NCBI GenBank assembly: GCA_021413865.1
Contig: JAIOPN010000017.1
Span: forward strand, 124,001 to 188,000
Length of the DNA stretch: 64,000 nt
Origin: Planctomycetota bacterium
GTDB lineage: Bacteria > Planctomycetota > Phycisphaerae > Phycisphaerales > Phycisphaeraceae
Reading direction: 5' to 3'
Positions 17,082 through 24,756 of the stretch are shown here, piece after piece. The notes beneath the pieces are model-generated. The model did no database searches and had not been told where the DNA came from. It saw only the letters and a list, made by a program, of their open reading frames with translations. Position 1 is the stretch's first letter; each line of letters begins with the position of its first letter. The translations under genes were made by a program, and so were the position numbers.

Positions 17082-18200
17082 ATGAAATCACGCCCCCCCT
17101 CCGCTAAGCCCGCCTCCGTGTTGCAGCCCTTCGTGGACAAGAAAGCCCTCGCCGGCGCGGTCACGCTCGTGGCCGACCGCCGCAAGGTGCTCTCCCTTGA
17201 GACGGTGGGCTTCGCCGACATCGCCAAGCGCAAGCCGATGCGGGCCGACTCGCTCTTCTGGATCGCGTCGATGACCAAGCCCGTCACCGGCTCGCTCATG
17301 ATGATGCTGGTGGACGAAGGCAAGGTGAGCCTCGACGACCCCGTGGAAAAATTCCTGCCCGAGTTCAAGGAGCTCTGGCTCATAGCGGAGCGGGACGAGA
17401 AGCACGTCCTGCTCAAGCGCCCCAGCCGGGCGATCACGGTGCGCGACATCCTCAACCACACCAGCGGGATGGTCTTCAGCTCCCCGATGGAGCCGCGGAT
17501 CGACGCCCTCTGGCCGAGCGTCGCGGTGACGAGCTACGTGATGACCTCGCTGCAGACCGAACCGGGCACGAAGTACCAGTACTCCAACATGGGCATCAAC
17601 ACCGCCGGCCGCATCATCGAGGTGGTCAGCGGGATGTCCTTCGACGATTTCCTGCACACCCGTCTGCTCAAGCCGCTGGGCATGAAGGAGACAACCTTCT
17701 GGCCGAGCAAAAAACAGCTCACACGGCTGGCCAAGACCTACAAACCCAACGCAACGAACGACGGCCTCGAAGAGGGCCGCATCAGCCACCTCCGCCACCC
17801 CTTCCACGACCGCACCCGCGCCCCCGTCCCCGCCGGCGGCCTTTTCTCCACCGCCAAAGACATGGGCCGCTTCTGCCAGATGGTCCTCAACGGCGGCCTC
17901 CTCGACGGCAAGCGTTATCTCTCAAAATCCGCGGTCGCCGAGATGACCCGCAAGCAGACCGCCGACTCCGTTTCAGAAGGCTACGGCGTCGGCTGGTCCG
18001 CCAACAACGGCGTCACCGGCCACGGCGGCGCGCTCTCGACCAACATGTCAATCGACACCAACAAGGGCCTGATCTACGTCTTCATGGTCCAACACGCCGG
18101 CTTCCCCGCCGACGGCGGGAACAGCTATGGGACGTTCCAGAAAGCGGCGGAGGAGAGGTTTGCGAAGGCCAAGAAGGTGCGCAAGGCTGTGCTGGTGTGA
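17082..18200 (+). CDS. Serine hydrolase of the beta-lactamase (class C)/esterase family
   Basis: This 372-residue protein has the three active-site motifs of the penicillin-recognising serine-enzyme fold. They are SMTK at 63-66 (nucleophile Ser and general-base Lys), YSN at about 166 (KYQYSNMG) and a C-terminal GHGG triad-like motif near 312 in place of KTG. HGG-type motifs are common in EstB-like esterases. No signal peptide is evident, so a cytosolic esterase or amidase is more likely than a secreted beta-lactamase. It stands alone between repeats and a gene-poor stretch. Confidence 0.83.
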   Translation: MKSRPPSAKPASVLQPFVDKKALAGAVTLVADRRKVLSLETVGFADIAKRKPMRADSLFWIASMTKPVTGSLMMMLVDEGKVSLDDPVEKFLPEFKELWLIAERDEKHVLLKRPSRAITVRDILNHTSGMVFSSPMEPRIDALWPSVAVTSYVMTSLQTEPGTKYQYSNMGINTAGRIIEVVSGMSFDDFLHTRLLKPLGMKETTFWPSKKQLTRLAKTYKPNATNDGLEEGRISHLRHPFHDRTRAPVPAGGLFSTAKDMGRFCQMVLNGGLLDGKRYLSKSAVAEMTRKQTADSVSEGYGVGWSANNGVTGHGGALSTNMSIDTNKGLIYVFMVQHAGFPADGGNSYGTFQKAAEERFAKAKKVRKAVLV

Positions 18201-18567
18201 GAATTCTCGGCACGTCGGGAATGACGCATCGCGTTCCGTTGCATCGATGATGTGCTTGCCGAGCGCGCCGCTGAAGTCGGAACAATCAGTCGCGTCGATG
18301 CATGGACTATCAGACACCGCACGAAGTGTTCGAGAAATTCGCGGGTGTCACGCTTCACATTTGAGCCCGCCCGTGATGGGAAAACAAATGTGCTTACCCC
18401 GAACGCCACGGAGCTATAACCGCAATCGCGATGGCGCCAAAGAGTTGATCCTGTAGGCCCTTCTGCGTGGTTTGCAGAACAAGTCGTATGCTCGGCCTGC
18501 GTTTGATGGCACGGGGCCGCACACGCCCGGGCCGCAGCGGGTTGAACACCATGCGGGGAAAGGGCGG
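18201..18567. other. 367-base gap without a recognisable gene
   Basis: Between two convergent genes. Small open frames on the minus strand carry no ribosome-binding site and resemble nothing I know. The sequence is less GC-rich than its neighbours. It holds no hairpin with a T-run, so no terminator can be called. It may be a decayed gene remnant. Confidence 0.4.
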
Positions 18568-19764
18568 TCACTGCGTGAAGCTCTTGCGCCGTTTGCCGTT
18601 GAGGTAGCTCTCCACAACGGTCGAGCCGAGGTTTTCGCTGGCGCAGTAGTACGCCACGCCGCGGGTCAGGCGGGTCATCTGATCGACGAAGCCGACCCAG
18701 TCCATGCCCCAGTAGTCCTCGATGAGGGCGAAGGTGGCGATGCGTATGCCCATCTGGTGACACCGCAGCGCCTCCTGCAGGGTGATGCTGCTGGTGCGCT
18801 CGGAGGGTGGGTAGAGGAGGTGGAGCATCTCGACGCCGGCGTGGCTGGTCTCGACGTGCGCGGTGGGCTGGCCGTCGGTGATGACGAATATCTGCTTGTT
18901 GGCGGCGCCGCGGCGGGCGAGGGTCTGCCGCGCAAGGCGGAGCCCCAAGTGGAGGTTGGTGAAATGCTGCGGGATCATGGCGGGGTTGGCCTCGGCCTGC
19001 TCCAGGGGGACGCGCAGCCGCACCGAGCTGTCGTACATGCTGACCGGCTTGGGCATCGCCAGCGGGAGCTCGCGCTCGGGGATGGTGCACGCCAGCGAAT
19101 AGAACCCGGCGTAGTCGAGCGTGTCGAGCGGAAACTTGCCGCGCACCATGGCCGCCAGCCCCATCGCGACGCGTTTGGCCTGGTAGAACCGGCCGTAGCG
19201 CATCATTGAGCCGGACATGTCGAGCAGGATGCAGGTGGCGCAATCCGCCCGGCCCTCGGTCAGGTGTAGCTCGAAATCGCCGGAGTTGATGTGGATCGGT
19301 AGCACAGGTGCGCCGGCCACCCCGCCGCGGCGTCGTTCCTCTTCACCGCGGCGAAAGGCGTTACGCATGGTGGCGGCGACGTCGATCTCGCTGAGCGGGT
19401 CGCCGAACTCGTAGGGCTTGGTGCCCTCGATGCGTTCGTCGCTGGGGCCTGGCGTGATGGTCGCGTGGCCGTCGCGCGAGCCTTTTTTAAGGTCGGCGAA
19501 CATGTCCAGCAGGGCGCGGTGCTCCAACCCACGGACCATCTTGGGCGTCAGGCGCAGCTCGCCGGTCTTCTCGTCGCGTTCGAGGAAGCCGGCGTCGATC
19601 AGGCCCTGGATGTACTGCTTCTCCTGGTCGCCCTCGACCTTGTTCATCGCGTCCAGCGCCTTCTCGCCGTGTTGGAGGATGAACTGCACGACCTTGGTGG
19701 GCGGGAAGAGGCTCTCGGGCGTGGGGAACGGGCTGCCCTCGAATTCGCCGTAGTTGTATCGCAT
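18568..19764 (-). CDS. VWA-domain protein
   Basis: This 398-residue protein has a von Willebrand factor A domain in its C-terminal half. The MIDAS motif is DMSGSM at about 182, and ITDGQP supplies the later acidic/Thr positions. The N-terminal third is helical and charged. There is no signal peptide, so it is probably cytosolic. Related bacterial VWA proteins usually work with a MoxR- or Mg-chelatase-type AAA+ ATPase, but no such gene is present in this window. Function unknown. It lies downstream of rsmG in the same direction, 81 bases away. Confidence 0.8.
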   Translation of the reverse strand: MRYNYGEFEGSPFPTPESLFPPTKVVQFILQHGEKALDAMNKVEGDQEKQYIQGLIDAGFLERDEKTGELRLTPKMVRGLEHRALLDMFADLKKGSRDGHATITPGPSDERIEGTKPYEFGDPLSEIDVAATMRNAFRRGEEERRRGGVAGAPVLPIHINSGDFELHLTEGRADCATCILLDMSGSMMRYGRFYQAKRVAMGLAAMVRGKFPLDTLDYAGFYSLACTIPERELPLAMPKPVSMYDSSVRLRVPLEQAEANPAMIPQHFTNLHLGLRLARQTLARRGAANKQIFVITDGQPTAHVETSHAGVEMLHLLYPPSERTSSITLQEALRCHQMGIRIATFALIEDYWGMDWVGFVDQMTRLTRGVAYYCASENLGSTVVESYLNGKRRKSFTQ

Positions 19765-19845
19765 GGATCACGTCCGGCCAGGCCGCGGGGGGAATCGGCT
19801 CACGCAATCATAGGCGAACGGAAACGAGAAACGCGAGCGGGGATT

Positions 19846-20574
19846 TCAAAGCGGCGTCTGGCGCGGCACGCCGGGCAGACGGGGGAATGCACGCGGGGTC
19901 GGGCTCGCCTTTTCGATGACGACGATCACCGTGTTCTGCCCGAAGCCCTCGGGGTACGCCTCGTGGACGCGGAACTCGCCGGCGCCGAGCTGCGTCATCG
20001 CGTCGGCGGCGGGGCCGAGCTCCTCCTCGACCTTGGGGCCTTTCATCACGAAGAGCAGCCCCTCGACCTTCACCAGCGGAAGCGTGTATTCCAGCAGCTC
20101 GCGCATCGGCCCCAGGGCGCGGCAGACCGCGGCGTCGTAGGCCTCGCGGTGCTTCTTCGCCTGGCCGACGTTCTCGGCGCGGTCCTGCACGACGGAGACA
20201 TTGGGCAGCGGGATTTCCTTGGCGCACTCCCGCAGGAAGTTCGCCTTCTTCCCGGTGGCCTCGAGAAGGGTGAACTCCATGTCCGGCCGCGCGATCGCCA
20301 ATGGGATGCCCGGCAGGCCGCCGCCCGAACCCACATCAATCATCCGGGCCCCGGCGGCGAACTCCTCCAGGCCCGGCAGCACGGTGAGGCTGTCGATGAT
20401 GTGCCGCCGCCAAGCCGCCTCCGGCTCGCGGATGCCGGTGAGGTTGAACCGCTCGTTGGCGTCCAGCAGCAGCGCGAGGTAGAGCGCCAGGCGGTCGATC
20501 GCCCCGTCGGGGAGCTTGACGCCGAGCTTTTCCAGTTCGGCTGGGACGAAATCGGGGATGGCGATGGGGTTCAT
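19846..20574 (-). CDS. rsmG: 16S rRNA (guanine527-N7)-methyltransferase RsmG
   Basis: This 242-residue protein has the RsmG/GidB Rossmann fold. It contains the RHIIDSL segment, the SAM-binding motif MIDVGSGGGLPGIPLA near residue 80, and the family segments LEATGKKANFL and CRALGPM. It methylates N7 of G527 in 16S rRNA using S-adenosylmethionine. Its ATG overlaps the rodA stop in an ATGA arrangement, so it is translationally coupled to the cell-wall genes. The last twenty or so residues are Pro/Arg-rich and longer than usual. Confidence 0.93.
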   Translation of the reverse strand: MNPIAIPDFVPAELEKLGVKLPDGAIDRLALYLALLLDANERFNLTGIREPEAAWRRHIIDSLTVLPGLEEFAAGARMIDVGSGGGLPGIPLAIARPDMEFTLLEATGKKANFLRECAKEIPLPNVSVVQDRAENVGQAKKHREAYDAAVCRALGPMRELLEYTLPLVKVEGLLFVMKGPKVEEELGPAADAMTQLGAGEFRVHEAYPEGFGQNTVIVVIEKASPTPRAFPRLPGVPRQTPL

Positions 20575-21743
20575 TGGAAGATGGCGTCCGCGTTGTCGAA
20601 CTCGAAGGCTGGGCGAGCCACGATGGCGGGCCGCTGCGAGGCGAAGTTCATCACCAGGCCGACGACCACATAACTGGTCAGCAGGCTGGACCCGCCGTAT
20701 GAGACGAACGGCAGCGTGAGGCCGGTGATCGGCAGCAGGCCCATGGTCATGCCGATGTTAATGACGGCCTGGGTGAACATGAGCGCCGCGAAGCCGACGG
20801 TGGCGAGCTTGGAGAACGGGTCCTTGGAGCGCAGCGCGACGGCGAGGAACGAGAGAGCGAAGACGAGGTAGATGCCGATCACAGCGACGCCGCCGATGAA
20901 GCCCCAGCGGTTGATGATGACGGGGAAGATCATGTCGTTGTGGCTCTCGGGCAGGCGGTTGAAGGCGATGATGGTGCGCGACTGGCCCGTGCCGTAGCCC
21001 TCGAGACGGCCCGCGCCGATGAGGGTCATCGCCTTGTCCTGCTGGTAGCCGATGTCCTTGATGTAGCGGTTGTCGCCCTGCGCCTGGCTGATCATCGACT
21101 TGATGCGGTTGATCTGGTGGGGCTTGAGGACCTGCATGGAGTTCGGGAGCGTGTAGATGATGGCGATGTTGAGCACCACGGCCATGACGGCCAGCCCCGC
21201 CAGCGCGGAGAGGTGGCTCATCCGCGCCCCGGCCGCGACGAGCATCGCGAACAACGCCGGCGCGAAGAGCAGCGACATGCCCAGGTCCGGCTGCTTGAGG
21301 ATCATCGCCACGGGCAGCAGCATGAAGATGAACGGCAGGAGCATGCCCAGCAGCGTGCGGTAGTTGTCCCGGTAGCGCAGGTACCACGCGATCGCCAGCA
21401 CGAACGCGATCTTGGTCAGCTCCGACGGCTGGAAGTTCATCACGTGCAGGTTGATCCAGCACCTGGCCCCGTTGCGCGGCGGCACAAGCCAGGTCGGCAT
21501 GCCCGGGATGACGAGGATCAGCAGCAGCACCAGGCAGAGCCCCAGCAGGATGCTGCTCGACCGGCCGATCTGCTTCACCGGCACGAGCATCACCATGAAC
21601 ATGACGATGAGCGACACCGGGACCCAGCGGAGCTGGACCTCCGCGTACTCGGCCGAGGCGGTCCCGATCGCCATGATGCCGATGACGGTCAACACCAGCG
21701 CCGCGGCGAGGGCGAACCAGCCGGGGTGGAGGGAGAAGATCAA
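20571..21743 (-). CDS. rodA: Rod-shape/peptidoglycan polymerase RodA (SEDS family)
   Basis: This protein of about 390 residues has ten or so membrane helices and the SEDS-family ending LPFVSYGGSSLLTSYVVVGLVMNF. GYGTGQS and the extracytoplasmic segment NLHVMNFQPSELTKIAFVLA also match. SEDS proteins polymerise lipid II glycan strands together with a class B PBP, encoded immediately upstream. The predicted start at 21743 is a TTG with a weak ribosome-binding site, so the exact start is uncertain. Presence of rodA and PBP2 supports a peptidoglycan wall, in line with current understanding of planctomycetes. Confidence 0.92.
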   Translation of the reverse strand: MIFSLHPGWFALAAALVLTVIGIMAIGTASAEYAEVQLRWVPVSLIVMFMVMLVPVKQIGRSSSILLGLCLVLLLILVIPGMPTWLVPPRNGARCWINLHVMNFQPSELTKIAFVLAIAWYLRYRDNYRTLLGMLLPFIFMLLPVAMILKQPDLGMSLLFAPALFAMLVAAGARMSHLSALAGLAVMAVVLNIAIIYTLPNSMQVLKPHQINRIKSMISQAQGDNRYIKDIGYQQDKAMTLIGAGRLEGYGTGQSRTIIAFNRLPESHNDMIFPVIINRWGFIGGVAVIGIYLVFALSFLAVALRSKDPFSKLATVGFAALMFTQAVINIGMTMGLLPITGLTLPFVSYGGSSLLTSYVVVGLVMNFASQRPAIVARPAFEFDNADAIFQ

Positions 21744-21766
21744 GCGGAGGCGTTGGAGGATCGCGA

Positions 21767-24031
21767 TCAGAAGTATCCCTCCTCACGCAGGGCCAGGATG
21801 ATCTGGTTGGCGACCGGCCCGGCGACGGCGGCGCCCATCCCGCCGTACTCGACGACCACGGCGATGACGTACTGCGGCCTGGCGCTCTTCTCGCCCTGCA
21901 CCACGACCATGAACCATGCGTGGTCGCCCTTGCGGACGACCTCGTCGTCGCGGGTGATGCGGCCGTCGTCATTGGTATCGACGCGGAGGTCCGGGGGCTC
22001 GGCGGTGCCGGACTTGCCCATGGCCTTCACGCCCGGCGCGGTGATGATGAGCTCGTTGTTGAGCATCGCCAGGTGGTTGGCCGTGCCGATCTTGGCATTG
22101 ACCGCCATATCGAGGCCCTGCTTGGCCATCTCGATGCCTTTGGGGTCGAGGTCGAGCGAGACGGGCTTTCTCGCGGGGTCCTGTGGGCTTTTGATGAAGG
22201 TCGGGGCGATGTAGATACCGCCGCGCATCAGGGTCGCGTACGCCCCGGCGGCCTGGAGGGGTGTCCACTGGATCGGCCCCTGGCCGATGCCCATGTTGAT
22301 CGCGTCATCCACCGAGAAGCCGCGTGCGTGCGGCGCGGTGGCGTCGGCGCTGCTCGGCAGGTCGCCCTTGATCTCTTCCGACAAACCGCAGCCGTTGATC
22401 CGCCCCACGCCGAAACGGTCGTACCAGGCGACCAGCCGCTGGGCGCCGAGCCTGCGGCCCATGGTGTAGAAAAAGATGTTGCAACTGCGCGCGATCGCCT
22501 CGGGGCCTTCGAGCGGGCCGTGCGTCCGGTGGTACTGCTTGAAGATCCAGCAGCGGTACTTGAGCAGGTTGTTGGGCAGCAGGTGGCCCTCGCAATCCAC
22601 CGTCTCGTTGTACCCGATCTTGCGGTCGGTGACGGCGGCGGCGAGCACGAGGGGCTTGACGGTCGAGCCGGGCTGGAATGCCTGCCCGACCGCGCGGTTG
22701 ATGTAGGGGCGGTTGATCTGGTCTTTGAGGATTTTGTCGGGGTCTTCACGCAGGGTCTTGAGCGGCATGCCGGGCATGCTCACCGCGGCGAGCACCTCGC
22801 CGGTGGCGATGTCGATGACGACCGCGGCGCCGTTGAGCGGTTCGCCCAGTTGCGGCCGCAGGGGGTTGTCGGAGAGGTCCTTGGAGTTCCACTCCTGCAC
22901 CTTCATCAGGCCGGTCCTGGCATCCATGATCGCCTGCACGCGGGCCTGGAGGGCGATGTCGAGGGTCAGCGTCACGTCCTGGCCGGGCACGGGGGAGATC
23001 ACCTCTTCCGCCTGCGTGTCCAGACGCCGGGTGAGGCTGCCGCGCAGGCCGCGCAGCAGCGGTTCCATGGATTTCTCGATGCCCCAAGCCCCGGTGCGGT
23101 CCCCGGGCAGGTACCCGCCGAGGTCCGCGGCCTTGTCTTCACGCTCCCCCGACCCGAACGGTCTGCCCGTGATGTCCGCCCGCCAGACCGACCGCAAAAT
23201 CCCCAGCGCGTGCGTGCCCACCCCTTCGACCGTCAGCGTGAGCGGTTCCTCGCTCCGCAGCGGCGAGGGCATGGCCTTGCGGTCCAGCGTCACCGTAAGC
23301 GTCTCCAGCGGGTAGCTCCGCGTCTTGGAGGGCTGGATCGAGACCTGCTGCCAGACCTCGAGAGAGGGCTCGCTCTTGGCCTGCACCATCAACTGCCGGA
23401 TGCGGGCCACGGACTTCTCGTCCACGCCCGTGAGCACCGCGTGCGGCAGCCGCTGCTCGCGCACGTCGCCGATCGCCGATTGCGCGGGGTCGTCGAACAT
23501 GGTCTGCTGATTGATCGAGACGCTCACGGCGATCTTCTGCACGCGCTCGATGATGAGGGCCTTGCGCGACTCCATCTCCGCGCGATCGAACCCGCCCGCG
23601 GCACAGAGCGTCTTCCAGAGGGTTTCGAGCTGCAGGTCGAAGGGCTTCTCCGCCTCCTCGATCAGCCGTTCACGCTCGTCGTAGCCCAGCTCCGACCAGC
23701 GCTGCCGGTTGGCGTTGAACACCACCTCGCGGGCCCGGCGGTAGGCCCACTCCCCGGTGATCGCGCGGTAGTTCACGGCGATGTCGTCGCTGGGCACGTC
23801 CACCGCCAGCAGCCTGCCCTTGCGGTCCATCACCTTGCCACGCACGGTGGGGACGAGGGTGGTCTCGGAGAGGGCGTCTTCGGCCTTGACGCGCAGGCGC
23901 GCCCCCTGCACCAGCGTGAGGTTGAAGAGCTGCAGCACCATCACGCCGGCTAAAAGAAACAGCACACCGATCAGCAGCAGGAGCCGTCGGTGGAACATGC
24001 TCGGAATGGATCGGCGGATGGACTGGAACAT
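21767..24031 (-). CDS. mrdA: Class B penicillin-binding protein 2 (transpeptidase)
   Basis: This protein of about 754 residues has an N-terminal membrane anchor (RRLLLLIGVLFLLAGVMVLQLF) and a PBP dimerisation domain starting at VRGKVMDRKGRLLA. The transpeptidase domain has the nucleophile in GSTVKP (about Ser455), SCN near 516 and KSGTAE near 672. It cross-links peptidoglycan peptides in the periplasm with RodA as partner. ATG at 24031 gives a sensible short cytosolic tail before the anchor. The frame is open to 24166, but that extension is Pro/Arg-rich and unconvincing. Residues of about 120-300 form a longer pedestal than in E. coli PBP2. Confidence 0.9.
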   Translation of the reverse strand: MFQSIRRSIPSMFHRRLLLLIGVLFLLAGVMVLQLFNLTLVQGARLRVKAEDALSETTLVPTVRGKVMDRKGRLLAVDVPSDDIAVNYRAITGEWAYRRAREVVFNANRQRWSELGYDERERLIEEAEKPFDLQLETLWKTLCAAGGFDRAEMESRKALIIERVQKIAVSVSINQQTMFDDPAQSAIGDVREQRLPHAVLTGVDEKSVARIRQLMVQAKSEPSLEVWQQVSIQPSKTRSYPLETLTVTLDRKAMPSPLRSEEPLTLTVEGVGTHALGILRSVWRADITGRPFGSGEREDKAADLGGYLPGDRTGAWGIEKSMEPLLRGLRGSLTRRLDTQAEEVISPVPGQDVTLTLDIALQARVQAIMDARTGLMKVQEWNSKDLSDNPLRPQLGEPLNGAAVVIDIATGEVLAAVSMPGMPLKTLREDPDKILKDQINRPYINRAVGQAFQPGSTVKPLVLAAAVTDRKIGYNETVDCEGHLLPNNLLKYRCWIFKQYHRTHGPLEGPEAIARSCNIFFYTMGRRLGAQRLVAWYDRFGVGRINGCGLSEEIKGDLPSSADATAPHARGFSVDDAINMGIGQGPIQWTPLQAAGAYATLMRGGIYIAPTFIKSPQDPARKPVSLDLDPKGIEMAKQGLDMAVNAKIGTANHLAMLNNELIITAPGVKAMGKSGTAEPPDLRVDTNDDGRITRDDEVVRKGDHAWFMVVVQGEKSARPQYVIAVVVEYGGMGAAVAGPVANQIILALREEGYF

Positions 24032-24268
24032 CCGTGTCGTGAGCCGGCGTGCGGGACGCCGGCGCCCTCCCTGGGTTGGCGGGACAGGGCCGGGATCGGC
24101 CGCGTCTCCATCTCTTATCGGCGGGCCGCGCCGCCCTCCTGCACGCATTCCATGCGTACAAAACAAGCCCTCTCCAACCCCCTCATCTTACCCCCAAACG
24201 GGAGCGACGACGGGTCTTGGGGCGCGCCCGCTTGAGCGGGCCGCGGCGTCTGAAATTGAGGGAGAGAA

Positions 24269-24670
24269 TCAGACGTGGGCGTGGATGCTGAGCATCGACC
24301 GGGACCGCTCGATGTCACGGGTCTTTCGTGCTGCCTCTTCGTCGGTCAGGGCGACCCGGGCGAGGGCCTCCTTCAACTGGGCCTGGGCGCTCTCCACCGA
24401 GATTTCCTCGGCGGGGACGGCCGCGCCGACCACCAGCGAGAGCTTGTCGTCACGCATCTGGGCGAAACCCTCGCCCACGAAATACCAGTGGGATTTGCCC
24501 GCGGCGTCGTCCAGGCGCATCGCACCGTTGCCCAGCTTGACCAGCAGCGGCGCACGCTGGTGCATCAGGCCCATCTGCCCGTCCCACGCGGGGATCGAGG
24601 CGTAGGTCACGTCCTGTTCAAAAACCTGTCGCTCGGGGGTCACCAGCGTGCATCGGAACGTGTCGGCCAC
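24269..24670 (-). CDS. atpC: F1Fo ATP synthase epsilon subunit
   Basis: This 133-residue protein has the beta-sandwich N-domain (FRCTLVTPERQVFEQDVTYA) with the epsilon signature GQMGLMHQRAPLLVKL and the GEGFAQMRDDKLSLVV strand. A C-terminal two-helix region follows (about 90-130). It is the rotor subunit that couples and inhibits F1. The start is a GTG at 24670 with AGGAG about ten bases upstream. No other atp gene lies in the window, although atpC normally follows atpD. Here it sits between uvrA and PBP2. Confidence 0.9.
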   Translation of the reverse strand: MADTFRCTLVTPERQVFEQDVTYASIPAWDGQMGLMHQRAPLLVKLGNGAMRLDDAAGKSHWYFVGEGFAQMRDDKLSLVVGAAVPAEEISVESAQAQLKEALARVALTDEEAARKTRDIERSRSMLSIHAHV

Positions 24671-24756
24671 GGCGGGGTATCTCCTGTAAGGGGGAGCATT
24701 CTACGGCCCCTCACCGCCGCGTCAAAACAGGCCTTCATCGCTTAGCGGGGCACCCG

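Noticed and set aside
17082-18200. Serine hydrolase as a true beta-lactamase
   Set aside because: There is no signal peptide and the third motif is GHGG rather than KTG, so an esterase-type enzyme is more likely.
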